64,000 nucleotides of DNA from DASVTR01 sp036382855 (GTDB lineage: Bacteria > Acidobacteriota > Blastocatellia > Pyrinomonadales > Pyrinomonadaceae): NCBI GenBank assembly GCA_036382855.1, contig DASVPO010000012.1:248001-312000 (forward strand), given 5' to 3'. Every line of letters begins with the position of its first letter. The stretch's first letter is position 1. The notes below the pieces were generated by a model. It ran no database searches. It worked only from the letters and a program-made list of their open reading frames with translations, and was not told where the DNA came from. A program made the position numbers and the translations under genes. Below, in pieces: positions 7,278-16,673 of the stretch.

Positions 7278-10200
7278 TTACTGCGGCGCGCAGACAGTGT
7301 CGTTGCGCGTGACGACGCTGCTGAAGCGCTGCTGGTATTCCGGCGACGTGATAAACGCACAGACCATCGAACGATAACCTCTGGGGTCGTTCGGCACGCT
7401 GTTATTGACTACGCCCAGCCAGAACTGGTAGCCGCCATCATCGGGGTCGCGCTTCAGGAAGCCGAAATACTGCATCAGGACGAAGGCTTTGTTGTATTCC
7501 GCCTGCGTGAACGTCGGATTATCAGCCACAGAGCGCAGCACGGCCGCGCGCCCGGAATTTCCACCACCGGCGCTGTTATAGACACCAATCAGCGCGTTCC
7601 GTTGGCCCGTCAAGTTGACCTGTGAAGCTTGCTGGACGGTCAGCAGGACGGCATCAACGAAGGCCGGGCCATCGAGCGTGAGCGGATAGCGAGCGATAAA
7701 CTCCGGCCGCTGCACGAAGAGCAGCGTGAAGTTTTGTTTGTTCTGTTCCAGATTGGAAGTGTCCACGAGGCGAGCGCGGTCGGGCGTAAACTGCCCGTAG
7801 GCCGGGCGCACGCCGTAGCTCGCCTGATAGGTACGGTAGACGAAGCTGCCCGTGCTCTGGAATTCCAGCTCGATGAAGAAGGCAGCCGAGACGGCAGAGC
7901 GCCAGAAGTTTATGCAACCGACGTTTGAGCCGCATTGCGTAATCTGCCCTGTCCAGTAGTCAAGGCCGCCCTGATCGGGCACGCGGCTGAGGAAGTCTGC
8001 GTAGTTCTGGCGGACGAAGAAGCGCGCCTCGTCAATCGGGTTGGCGGTGGGCGCAGCGGCGTCGTTTTCGACGAGCGCGATGGAAGACGTGCTGATGCCG
8101 CCGAGGCCCGCGCCGCCGGTCGGGTTGCTGAGCGTGAGCGTTATCGTCTCGTTGGCTTCGACGTAGGCGTCGTCTGTGATGACGATTGCGAACGTCTTGC
8201 TGGTCTGGCCGGAAGCGAAACTGAGCGTGCCGACGGCGGTCGCGTAATCCGTACGCTGCGTGGCGTTGCTGTCGGCGGTCGAGAAATCAACGGTCGCCGC
8301 GCCGCTGGTGTTGCCGCTGCGGAAGACTGTGATGAGCGCGTAGTGCGAGCCTTCGAGCGCGGAGTAGTTTGCGCTGCTGAACTGGAAGGTCGAAGCCTGC
8401 GCGCCCGTGCAGCCGCTGATGTTCCAACTCAAAGCGAAATAGCCGGAGGCAACGTTGCTCTGAGTCGTGCCCCAGCCGTCAACGACGATGCGGTAAGTCG
8501 TTCCGGCTGTAACGCTGAAACTGATGCTTGAGGAGAGGTCTTCGGCAGCGTCGTCGTTTGCAGCGAGCGCCGTTCCCAGAGCGTTGACGCTGTTGCCGGC
8601 GTAGGCTGCGAGGATGGTATCGAAGCTGTTGCCGCGTGTGTCGAAGGAGACTGTGCCTGTGATGGGCGCTTGCCAGTTGTACCAGACAGTCTTGCCGCTG
8701 GGAGCGCCGAATTCGTAGTTGGGCTCGCCTGCTTCCTTCGTCGCAGAGAGATTCGAGCCGGTGATACTACCGCTGCAACCGCTAATGGCCTGCGCGTTCG
8801 CAAAATTATTGTTCGCGGGCACGGCCGCCGGAACGGGGACGGGAGTAGGCGCAGGCGCAGCACCGGGCGGCGTGCCGTCGGCGGTGATGCGTCCCCACCA
8901 CGTTCCCCAGCGGCCACAGTTGGAAACGCACCCGGCTGGCGTCGCGGCGGTGTATTCCTGAATCGTCCACATGTCTATGTCGTTGAGCGGGTCAACGCAT
9001 GAACTGCTGTAATCTCCCCAGCGGTTACGGCTGCTGCCGAAGGTCTTGTAGTAAGGCCCTTCGCCGGCCTTCAGCACAGTGTCTTCGCGCAGGCTGTTGA
9101 GCGGGTCAGTGCCCGCGCGAAACGAATAATTGCCACTGACGAACTGCGTGGCCGAATAGCGCGAATAGCCGACGAGCACATCGTTAAACTTGTTGACGGC
9201 GATGCTCGGGTAGGCGTAGGAAGTTGTGCCGGAAGGGTCGTCAATGGTCGCGCGCTGCAAGACTGCGCCGGTCGCAGGGTCTATCTGCCACCACTGCACG
9301 GCGGTGCGCGTCGGGACTTCGCCTGCGGGCAGAAAGATGTGATGAACGGCCCAGAGCGAGCCGTTGCGGAATATGACCTGCTGCAAGCGCGTGTCGCCGT
9401 TGCTGACTTTCTGGTTGGAGCCTGCCTGCTGGCCGAAGTCGCCCGCGCCGTTTGTCCCTGCCGACCAGGGCGTCGGGCTTGAAGGGAAAAAGTTAGTCGG
9501 CGTCAGGGTTTCACCTCCGACCGGGCCTGAGAGCGTGAAGATGCGCAGCGACCCGGCCGAACTGCTCCAACGGCTGACGAGATACATCGTCGCCTGCGCG
9601 TTGTCGTAGGTGACGGCGGGAACCATCGTCTGATTAAACGAGTTATCAATCGCCCTATCGAAGCCTGTGAAGCTGGCGGTAGCGCCGCCCGCGTAGACGC
9701 TCGCTTTACTGATGGCAAAGACTTTCGTGCGCGGTGTGGCGCTGCTAATCGGAAACAGATTGACGTGAACGACAATCCAGTCTTTGTTAAAGCCTATGCT
9801 CGGATAGTCTGCCCACAACTGGTTAGCGGGGTCGGCGTCAATGGTGTAGAGATTCCAGTTGCCTGTCGGATCGCTGGTTTGCGATGCGCCGATCAGGATG
9901 GCTGCGTTGGCGCTGTCGGAATTGGCGCAGACCGTAAAAATCCAGCGGCCCGCGAAGGGGTCGTAGAGCAGTTTGGGGTCGAAGGTGTCTGGGTTGCCGA
10001 GGCTTGACCAGAAGCTATCGAGCGTGACGGTGCTCAGGGTTGCGCCGTTTCTGTCCTGAATCCGAATCTGCGTGTTGAGCGTCACCATCAGGTGGTTTGG
10101 GCCAACCGCGCCGTGCGTGTCGGGTGGAATCGAATTGAGGCCATCGGGCAACGCCGAAAAACTTGACAGCGGCGCTGGCGACGCGGCGAGCGGCCCGCCC

Positions 10201-10607
10201 TGTTCGCCGTCTCTGGAAGAATTGCTGCCCGACGCTACGGCACTATCTTTTCCGCTGATGATTGCACCCGCCGGAATCGGAAGATTGTCATAATCAGGCT
10301 CAGGCCCGTCTGCGTCCTTGGGCTTGTGCGGCCTCGCTGAGCCCTGCGCTTCCTTGCGCGCAATCGCTGCAAAGTTAACGACCGCCGAGCGGACGGTTGA
10401 GCCGCGCTCGCCTTTGACCTGCGCGCGTCCCTCTTCGAGATTATTCTCCTGCGTTTTGCTGACGCTCGTGGTGCGGTTCTTGCGACGCTCGCTTGCTTTG
10501 CGGCCTTTGTCGTCCTTCTGTGCGAGTGTCAGAACGCCCGTGCTGAAGATGGCTGCAAGCAGCAGGGTGACGAAAAGGAGGAGGCGAAAGTGGGTGGATT
10601 TTTTCAT
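7278..10607 (-). CDS. Large secreted multidomain protein with PPC-like, Calx-beta and C-terminal DUF4214-like modules, 1109 aa
   Basis: Start ATG at 10607, with GGAAGA a few bases upstream. A signal peptide (residues 1-29) precedes a charged linker. The main N-terminal region (PPDTHGAVGPNHLMVTLNTQ onward, about 160-580) is a conserved but uncharacterised extracellular domain. A pre-peptidase C-like sandwich follows (NNNFANAQAISGCSGSITGS, about 600-735), then a Calx-beta domain (about 745-850). The last 235 residues are a DUF4214-like helical module with paired cysteines (CGSNVGC) and the tail VVTRNDTVCAPQ. The same tail ends the proteins at 11082 and 28429, so it is probably a shared surface or matrix module. 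No protease triad was seen in the main domain; function unknown. Confidence 0.78.
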   Translation of the reverse strand: MKKSTHFRLLLFVTLLLAAIFSTGVLTLAQKDDKGRKASERRKNRTTSVSKTQENNLEEGRAQVKGERGSTVRSAVVNFAAIARKEAQGSARPHKPKDADGPEPDYDNLPIPAGAIISGKDSAVASGSNSSRDGEQGGPLAASPAPLSSFSALPDGLNSIPPDTHGAVGPNHLMVTLNTQIRIQDRNGATLSTVTLDSFWSSLGNPDTFDPKLLYDPFAGRWIFTVCANSDSANAAILIGASQTSDPTGNWNLYTIDADPANQLWADYPSIGFNKDWIVVHVNLFPISSATPRTKVFAISKASVYAGGATASFTGFDRAIDNSFNQTMVPAVTYDNAQATMYLVSRWSSSAGSLRIFTLSGPVGGETLTPTNFFPSSPTPWSAGTNGAGDFGQQAGSNQKVSNGDTRLQQVIFRNGSLWAVHHIFLPAGEVPTRTAVQWWQIDPATGAVLQRATIDDPSGTTSYAYPSIAVNKFNDVLVGYSRYSATQFVSGNYSFRAGTDPLNSLREDTVLKAGEGPYYKTFGSSRNRWGDYSSSCVDPLNDIDMWTIQEYTAATPAGCVSNCGRWGTWWGRITADGTPPGAAPAPTPVPVPAAVPANNNFANAQAISGCSGSITGSNLSATKEAGEPNYEFGAPSGKTVWYNWQAPITGTVSFDTRGNSFDTILAAYAGNSVNALGTALAANDDAAEDLSSSISFSVTAGTTYRIVVDGWGTTQSNVASGYFALSWNISGCTGAQASTFQFSSANYSALEGSHYALITVFRSGNTSGAATVDFSTADSNATQRTDYATAVGTLSFASGQTSKTFAIVITDDAYVEANETITLTLSNPTGGAGLGGISTSSIALVENDAAAPTANPIDEARFFVRQNYADFLSRVPDQGGLDYWTGQITQCGSNVGCINFWRSAVSAAFFIELEFQSTGSFVYRTYQASYGVRPAYGQFTPDRARLVDTSNLEQNKQNFTLLFVQRPEFIARYPLTLDGPAFVDAVLLTVQQASQVNLTGQRNALIGVYNSAGGGNSGRAAVLRSVADNPTFTQAEYNKAFVLMQYFGFLKRDPDDGGYQFWLGVVNNSVPNDPRGYRSMVCAFITSPEYQQRFSSVVTRNDTVCAPQ

Positions 10608-11081
10608 GGCAATCTTCCGAACTTAAGAATGTGACGTGTGAACAGGCGTCCGACAAAGTATGTACAACGCGAGAGAGGCGTGCCGCTCTCAATTCAGGTT
10701 AAGACGAGAGAGAGCGCGCTCATTTCCGTTTGCAGTGAGGCAGAGCGAAGGCTCTGCGAGTTTTGCTGTTTTCTGTGGCGGCAGCCGGTTTGTTACTTCC
10801 CGTTTGCAGTCTGCCGTGCGGTTGCTGTCGAGCGGGGAGCGACTCTGCGAACAGCCTTAATGATGTTTGGAAAATTTGGCTGCGTCCGGCTCTGCCGGTC
10901 GCGAAGTATCAGGAACAACCAAATCTCAGGCGGACTATACAACACTTCCCTGCTCAGTGTCAGCCCATGCCAGCCCATAACAGGCCCGCGTCAAACCGTA
11001 CGATAAAAAAGAAGGGGCACGAATTTGACCATGCCCCTTTGAAATGCGCGGCCGGTAGCTGCGCGCGTTTGAGAGTTAAAC
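10608..11081. other. 474-bp intergenic region
   Basis: It contains the terminator at 11012-11039 and the upstream region of the 7278-10607 gene. Between about 10640 and 10990 I see no convincing gene, tRNA or repeat. Short open frames here lack ribosome binding sites and protein-like composition. Confidence 0.5.
11012..11039 (-). terminator. Rho-independent terminator of the 11082-13574 gene
   Basis: An 8-bp stem AAGGGGCA/TGCCCCTT with a 12-nt loop. On the minus strand it is followed by CTTTTTTATC. It starts 43 bases after the stop codon. Confidence 0.85.
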
Positions 11082-13574
11082 TTACGGTCCGACGTTGGCG
11101 CAATCGCTGTTGGAGCGCGTGACGGCGGAGCCGAAGCGTTGCTGGTATTCGGCGCTGGTGAGGAAGGCACAGACCATCGCGCGGAAGTTGTTCGGCGCGC
11201 GGTCGTTGAGAATACCGAGCCAGAAGTTATAACCGCCTTCGTCAGGATTGCGTTGCAGGTAGCCGAAGTATTGCATCAGGACGAACGCGCGGTTGTACTC
11301 CGCCTGCGCAAACGTCGCGTTGTCCGTCACGCTGCGCACAACGCGTGCGCGCCCGCCGACGTTAAAGTCGTTGATGAGGTTCGCTCTCTGTGTGGACAAA
11401 TCAACGCCGGAATTGAGCAGCACGTTCTGCAAGAGCGCGTCAACGAAAGCCGTGCCGCTCAAGGTCGCAGGATACTTTGCCAGAAACTCAGGCCGCTGCA
11501 CCCACGAGCTGGCAAATGCCTGCTGTCGCGCATCCAGATTCGGGCCTTCGTAGACCTGCACGCGGTCTGCGTTGAACTGCGAGAAGGTCGGACGCGTGCC
11601 GTAGCTCGCCTTGTAGAAACGGTAGACGAAGCCGCCCGTGCGCTGAAACTCGTTTTCGACAAAGAAGGCTGCCGAGACGCTGATGCGACGAATATGTTCA
11701 CAGAGCTTATCGCCGGGCGCGCAGGGCGCAGGCGTGTTGGTTGAGTTGCCGGAGATTTGCTGCGACCAGTAATTAAGCCCGTCGGTGTCCGGCTCGCGGC
11801 CAAGAAAGTCGCGGTAGTGCTGCGCGACGAAGAATTTGGAATCGTCAATCTGGTTGGCGACCTGCGTGCAGGTCCAGTTGAGCGTCACATTGCCTGTCGC
11901 TCCGTTGGCCCCGTTGACGAGAATCCAGTAGACAGTCCCGGCCGACGTGTTGAAGGTGATGCTGCTGCTCAGGTCGCCCGCCTGTTCGTTAACGTCGTCG
12001 TTGGCGGCAAGGCTCGACAGGTTGGTTAAAGCTGTGCCCGTGAAGGCTGCGAGCAGCGTGTCGAAATTGCTGCCGACGGTCGTGAAGGTCACACTGCCGC
12101 TGGCAGGTGCTTGCCAGCGATACCAGATTGAACCCTCTCCGCCATAAGTCCAAGGGCTCGGCTCTCCTGTTTCTCTTGTCGCAGAGATGGTGCTGCCGGT
12201 CGTGCTGCTTGAACAAATGCTGATGTCCTGCGCGCTCGCGAAATTGTCGTTAGCGGGCGGAGGAGGCGGTGGCGGCGCGGCGTTCAATCTGTAGCCGAAG
12301 TAATCCAGAGCAACGAGGTCGTTGTTGGTTATGACCTCACGGCGACCCCTGCTGATGGTCGGGTCCATGATGCCTATGTAGTTGGCCGTAGCATTGAGGT
12401 CGTCTTTCCAGTGGCTCGCCTGTTCGCCGTCGCCGCCAGTCCCGTCGGAGCGCCCGGTGGAGACTTTCAACTGTGCGCCGCCAGCGAAATGGACTGGATT
12501 GCCAGCCGTGGTATCACCCGAAGACATATAACGCTGCGCGGAGCTGAACGTGCCGAAAGAGACGCCGGGAGCGAAGCGGAACAAGTCCCAGAGGGCAAGC
12601 ACATTCGGCATGGTCGAGTCTAATTCCTTCTCGCCCGCGAATGAGGTGAAGCCGAGCGCGTGGCCGATTTCATGGACGGCAACGGCGTCGAAGTCAGTCT
12701 TGTTGGAATCAATGCCGTTGCTCGGGTCAAAGTCAAACTGGAAGTTGGAATTGAAAGCGATGTGCGGCGGCTCGCCGGGGATTCCCTGAGCCGAATCGGT
12801 GTTGGCGTCCGCATTGATAACACCGAGGGCGCGGAGGATGGGCGTGGCGACGTACATCTCAGCGGTCGCGCCCAAATTGGTCGGAACAGAGTTGAGCGGC
12901 AGTTGATTGTAAAGGTTCGTCTCTTCGGCGCTCGATGCTCCCTGAATCAAACGGGGGCGAATCGCCGTTCTGTAAAAACTCGCAGTGCCGATACTATGCC
13001 CGCTCGTCGAGCCTAAAATGAGGCTCGACTCCCATGCGTCACCGAAGTTGGTCGGGCCGTAGTCAACATCAATGATGACCGTAATCGGATTCTGAATCAG
13101 CGCTTCCCATCTTGCGGCGGCCCTGATGAAGGCGTCTCTGGCTTGAGGGAAATTATTCAACTGCGTCGTTCCGCGCAGAATAATCCTGAGTCCGGCTGCC
13201 GTCGCGTTGGCGCTGGTGGCATTAGCCTCAAGGTCGCGCGTCGGCAGGTGGTTAATCTGTTGCAGGCCGGTGCGGCTGCGACGTTCCAACTGTCGCTGCC
13301 TCTCCGCAGGCGTAGGCTCGCGGCAGACGGTCGTCCCGTCTTCTCGCTGGTAAACGATGTAGCTGTCTCCGCGCGGCGCTTCCTGAAACTTTGAAGTAAC
13401 AGAAGCGCTGCTCTGCTGTACCTCTTGCGCCGAAACGCTGAAACTAAAAGAGGTCGCAAGCATCATCGCAACGAGGCCGAGAGCCACTACGTTGCGGAAG
13501 CCTTTGAATATTTTAACGCGGGAATAATTGGCTTGGCCGGGGAAACGCAAAACGAACCGGGGAAACTGCGACAT
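11082..13574 (-). CDS. Secreted zinc metalloprotease-like protein with PPC-like and DUF4214-like modules, 830 aa
   Basis: Start ATG at 13574, preceded by GAGGAGATAATAG, a good ribosome binding site. A long N-terminal signal region ends near residue 50 (SFSFSVSAQ). The catalytic core is around 130-430, with the zinc-binding HEIGHALGF motif at 301-309. The third ligand of metzincins (HxxGxxH) is not present in its usual form. A PPC-like sandwich follows (NDNFASAQDISICSSSTTGS, about 445-570). The C-terminus is a DUF4214-like module with C-x6-C and the end VTRSNSDCANVGP. Likely an extracellular protease; it resembles uncharacterised acidobacterial metallopeptidases. Confident about the zinc motif, less so about the substrate. 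Confidence 0.82.
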   Translation of the reverse strand: MSQFPRFVLRFPGQANYSRVKIFKGFRNVVALGLVAMMLATSFSFSVSAQEVQQSSASVTSKFQEAPRGDSYIVYQREDGTTVCREPTPAERQRQLERRSRTGLQQINHLPTRDLEANATSANATAAGLRIILRGTTQLNNFPQARDAFIRAAARWEALIQNPITVIIDVDYGPTNFGDAWESSLILGSTSGHSIGTASFYRTAIRPRLIQGASSAEETNLYNQLPLNSVPTNLGATAEMYVATPILRALGVINADANTDSAQGIPGEPPHIAFNSNFQFDFDPSNGIDSNKTDFDAVAVHEIGHALGFTSFAGEKELDSTMPNVLALWDLFRFAPGVSFGTFSSAQRYMSSGDTTAGNPVHFAGGAQLKVSTGRSDGTGGDGEQASHWKDDLNATANYIGIMDPTISRGRREVITNNDLVALDYFGYRLNAAPPPPPPPANDNFASAQDISICSSSTTGSTISATRETGEPSPWTYGGEGSIWYRWQAPASGSVTFTTVGSNFDTLLAAFTGTALTNLSSLAANDDVNEQAGDLSSSITFNTSAGTVYWILVNGANGATGNVTLNWTCTQVANQIDDSKFFVAQHYRDFLGREPDTDGLNYWSQQISGNSTNTPAPCAPGDKLCEHIRRISVSAAFFVENEFQRTGGFVYRFYKASYGTRPTFSQFNADRVQVYEGPNLDARQQAFASSWVQRPEFLAKYPATLSGTAFVDALLQNVLLNSGVDLSTQRANLINDFNVGGRARVVRSVTDNATFAQAEYNRAFVLMQYFGYLQRNPDEGGYNFWLGILNDRAPNNFRAMVCAFLTSAEYQQRFGSAVTRSNSDCANVGP

Positions 13575-13931
13575 CTATTATCTCCTCGAAAAGCGGTTAA
13601 AACATACCTCAAAACAGACCGGCCAGAGATGCAACGGGCCTGCCTTGGGCCAACAAAATCAACGTCCAATAGAGTGTTTGTCGAAGGTTATGGCGCGACG
13701 CCGAGCGGGGGGTTCCAGACAGTACATTCTGATGACAAAAACCGCCCGTAAGATGCACGCACAGGCCATCCTGAGACTGAAAATTTTAGCTTTTCTGGTG
13801 GATTTTCAGGTCCGCCGGGAGCACGTCCCACGCGAGACCCTCGAAGGGCAGGAAAATTATAACAGAAGGGACGGCCGCAGCGTCCGCTTTTTTACGGGAG
13901 AGTGGGAGATGCGGCTGTTTGCCGTTCTGGA
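13575..13931. promoter_or_regulatory. 357-bp region between lptD and the metalloprotease gene
   Basis: It holds the upstream region of the metalloprotease gene. A TATAAT box on the minus strand (13856-13861 region, within GTTATAATTTTCC) would give a leader of roughly 270 nt, but no good -35 box lies 17 bases away. A small hairpin GGACG/CGTCC (13869-13885) follows lptD; it could be a weak lptD terminator. No known riboswitch core was recognised. Confidence 0.3.
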
Positions 13932-16553
13932 TTAGCGGAAGTTCTGGCCGATTTGCTCTGTGCCGAACGTGCCTATGCCGTTGAGGCGGAAGCTGAAGAC
14001 GAAGCGATTTTCGCTGCGGAGGCCGACGTTGAAGGTGTAGTTCTGGACGGTGACGGAGCAGCAGTCGAAGGTGTAGCCGACGGTGACGACGGAACTGACG
14101 AGCGAGGAATTTCTGAGCACAGGGCGTGCGGGCAGTTGCGCGCGGTCCTGGAAGTCGAAGAAGAAGGAGACGCCGCCGAAGAGGCCGCGATTCGGGTCGC
14201 CTAGAAAGAGCGTCGGGCTCCACTGCGAGCCGCGCAGCGTCCCTGCCTCGAAGCCGCGCGCGTCGCTGAAGCGGCGCAGAGACGGCGCAAGCTCTATGGC
14301 GCGCGTGTAGTAGAAGGTCGTAAAAGCTCTGACCAGCCGACGGCTGAGGCCGAAGCTGACGGCGAGGTTGCGCAAGCCTCCTCCCTGCACATCCAAATCC
14401 GTACGCACGTCTGCAAACAATTCCTGACTCGGACGATAACGCGCCTCGACGTTCAGAGGCGAGAAGCGGCGGGGCACGCCGCCATAGGAGAAGCCGGAGA
14501 AAGTGTTAATCGGATAGAACTGGTTGCGACGGCCCGGAATGAGCGCGCCGCCGAAGTAGGGGTCGAAGAAATATTTGCCGCGAACGGTGATGGTCAGCGC
14601 TTCATAAGGCTGGCTTGAGAGCGGCACTTGATTCCTGCGCGCGCCTTCCGTGCGCCGCGCCGCGGGGCTGACGTTTTCCGTCGAGCGGCGTGTGAAAAAA
14701 CGGTTGACGATGCCATACTCTATCTCGTTCGTATCGGCGACCGTATCAACCTGATCGAAGCGAATGATGCTCTCGAAGTTGGTGATGCCTTCGATTTTGC
14801 GGTAGATGAAGTAGGGCTCTATGACGTGGCGAAAGAAGAACGTGCCGTCGCGGTGGCGAAAGTTGCGTGCGAAGGCCGGCGGGCGCACGTCCAGCTCAAA
14901 CTCGCCGTAGCCGCGCACGACATCGCGGCTCAAGACGAGTCTTGTTGTCGGGTCAATGGAGTTTGAGTAGTAAGTTCCGCGCAGGCCCAGCGTGCCCGTC
15001 ACAGACCAGCCGCCGAAATAGACGGGCACGGAAAAGCGCGGGTAAACGTCAAGGCGTTGAACGATTGAGGGAGTGATGACGGGTAGGCCGCCGACCTCGC
15101 GTTCGAACAACTCAGGGTCTTCGACGGTCTCTTTGCGGCTGACGCCCTCAAGCCCGCCGCTGATGGAAAAATAGACGGGCAGGCGCTCGAAATAAGGGAG
15201 CGCAGAAGGTCGCTTGTCGAGCGTGATGCTCGGCAACTGCCGGATACGGACGCGCGCGTTCGGCAAACTCGTCACCTGCGTGCGCGCAAGGAAATCGAAG
15301 CTGTAGTCGCCGAAGTTTTTGTTGATGAAAATCTGCGAGCGCTCTTCGGGCGAGATGGCCTGTTGAATCGAATCGGAGAAGACCTGCCGGAAGGCAAGGT
15401 TGGAAGTGATGTTAACATCGGCGGCGGCCAGAAAGCCGTTCGGGAAATAGTGGACGCCTTTGACGTAGAAGCTTGAGCCTCCCTGATCGGGCGTGCCCTC
15501 ACCGGCCTTTCTACCGAAGATGCGATCCTTGACGGCGAAGAAACCGAAGTCGAGATAGGAGCGCGAGTTGGCGCGCGTGCGAAAGTCTGCGCCGAAGCCG
15601 AGGCCGCGCGCAGAGTAGTAGTCGTTGCGGAAGGTCACGTCGGCAGAGCGTCCAAGTGTTTGATAATAGGCGTTGGAGATGCGGAAGCCCTTTGCGCCTG
15701 AACCGCTGAAGGTCGGCGTCAGAAAACCGCTGGCCCTATCGCGCCGCTTAATCGAGATGGAAGCATACGGCATCAAGAGCAGCGGCACGCCCTTGACGCG
15801 GAAGTTGGGCGTGGAGACGCGCACGCGGTCGCCAATCTTAATTTGAACGCGCTTGCTTCTAAAACTCCACTTCGGCACGTCTTCATCGCAGGCCGTAATC
15901 TCTGCGTTGATGGCGACGATGGTATCGAAGCTCACCTTCTCGACGCTATCGGCCGTGTAGTAGATGACCGTGCCGTCCTCTGTCTGGTTTGTAAAGCCTG
16001 TGGAGTTGATGAAGAAGCCGAGCTTGGTTGAGTAGTTCCATTCGGCGCGCGAGCCCGTGATGCGCTGCGTGCCGCGGTCTGTGTTCTGGTCGAAGACGAC
16101 GTTGCCTTCGGCGATGACCTTGTTGGTCGCTTCGTAAACCGTGACCTTGTCGGCCTGCAAGCGATAAACGCCGATGCGCGCGTCAACGTTGCCTTCGTAG
16201 ACAGCCACGCGCGCTTCCTTCGGGCCGGAGGCTGTCGCCTTGTCGGCGCGCACGTCCAACTCCTGCGTCGCAGGCGTCGTAGTAGTAGTTTCTGTTTGCT
16301 GTTGCACGGGCACACGCGGGCGCACGGGTTGTTCCTGCGACAAAGGGTTAACGCTCGGCGTGTCTGTGATTGGATTTGTGACCTGACGGTCAACAGGATT
16401 AGTCTGCTGCGCACGCACAACAGCACTTCCTGCCAGCGTCGCGAGCACGGCGAGGACGAGCACGAAGCGTGAGTATATTTCTTTGTTCAGGGGAAATCCG
16501 CTCCGCAAAGAAGAACCTGTTGACCTCCGCAGGCCGCAAGCCGCGCCGCGCAT
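13932..16553 (-). CDS. lptD: LPS assembly outer-membrane protein LptD
   Basis: LptD forms the outer-membrane barrel that inserts LPS into the outer leaflet. After a signal peptide (SRFVLVLAVLATLAGSAVV), residues about 95-200 are an OstA/LptA-like jelly roll (VYEGNVDARIGVYRLQADKV, then AEGNVVFDQ). The typical TPNFRVKGVPLLLMPYASI link leads into a long barrel rich in aromatic beta strands, ending in VFSFRLNGIGTFG. The length (873 aa) fits the family. The start is uncertain: the ATG at 16553 has no ribosome binding site, and the coding frame between it and the signal peptide reads unusually, so initiation at a non-ATG codon nearer the signal peptide is possible. It is next to lpxB, which is divergent, consistent with an LPS locus. 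Confidence 0.88.
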   Translation of the reverse strand: MRGAACGLRRSTGSSLRSGFPLNKEIYSRFVLVLAVLATLAGSAVVRAQQTNPVDRQVTNPITDTPSVNPLSQEQPVRPRVPVQQQTETTTTTPATQELDVRADKATASGPKEARVAVYEGNVDARIGVYRLQADKVTVYEATNKVIAEGNVVFDQNTDRGTQRITGSRAEWNYSTKLGFFINSTGFTNQTEDGTVIYYTADSVEKVSFDTIVAINAEITACDEDVPKWSFRSKRVQIKIGDRVRVSTPNFRVKGVPLLLMPYASISIKRRDRASGFLTPTFSGSGAKGFRISNAYYQTLGRSADVTFRNDYYSARGLGFGADFRTRANSRSYLDFGFFAVKDRIFGRKAGEGTPDQGGSSFYVKGVHYFPNGFLAAADVNITSNLAFRQVFSDSIQQAISPEERSQIFINKNFGDYSFDFLARTQVTSLPNARVRIRQLPSITLDKRPSALPYFERLPVYFSISGGLEGVSRKETVEDPELFEREVGGLPVITPSIVQRLDVYPRFSVPVYFGGWSVTGTLGLRGTYYSNSIDPTTRLVLSRDVVRGYGEFELDVRPPAFARNFRHRDGTFFFRHVIEPYFIYRKIEGITNFESIIRFDQVDTVADTNEIEYGIVNRFFTRRSTENVSPAARRTEGARRNQVPLSSQPYEALTITVRGKYFFDPYFGGALIPGRRNQFYPINTFSGFSYGGVPRRFSPLNVEARYRPSQELFADVRTDLDVQGGGLRNLAVSFGLSRRLVRAFTTFYYTRAIELAPSLRRFSDARGFEAGTLRGSQWSPTLFLGDPNRGLFGGVSFFFDFQDRAQLPARPVLRNSSLVSSVVTVGYTFDCCSVTVQNYTFNVGLRSENRFVFSFRLNGIGTFGTEQIGQNFR

Positions 16554-16635
16554 TTTAAGCTTTGAAGGGCCATCTGCCCTTGCGCGAGCGCCATGTCGTT
16601 TTCAGAACGCGCTGATGCTAACACGTAGCCAGCGA

Positions 16636-16665
16636 AAGACAAAAGCGGAGCGACTTCTTTATCAT
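16636..16665 (+). promoter_or_regulatory. Promoter candidate of lpxB
   Basis: -35-like AAGACA at 16636-16641, an 18-nt spacer and -10-like TATCAT at 16660-16665. The ATG of lpxB at 16674 is only 8 bases past the -10 box, so transcription would begin within about 2 nt of the start codon. Confidence 0.45.
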
Positions 16666-16673
16666 CAACTGCG

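Noticed and set aside
11139..11744. Plus-strand open frame of 201 codons.
   Set aside because: It lies opposite the DUF4214-like region of a well supported minus-strand gene, and the GC-rich third positions of that gene explain it.
13869..13896. Plus-strand terminator GGACG/CGTCC followed by GCTTTTTT.
   Set aside because: No plus-strand gene lies upstream; the 5-bp stem is weak, and it may be the reverse face of a minus-strand 3' hairpin.
13575..13931. Riboswitch (cobalamin or cyclic-di-GMP type) before the metalloprotease gene.
   Set aside because: The region is long enough, but I could not find the conserved core sequences of those classes.
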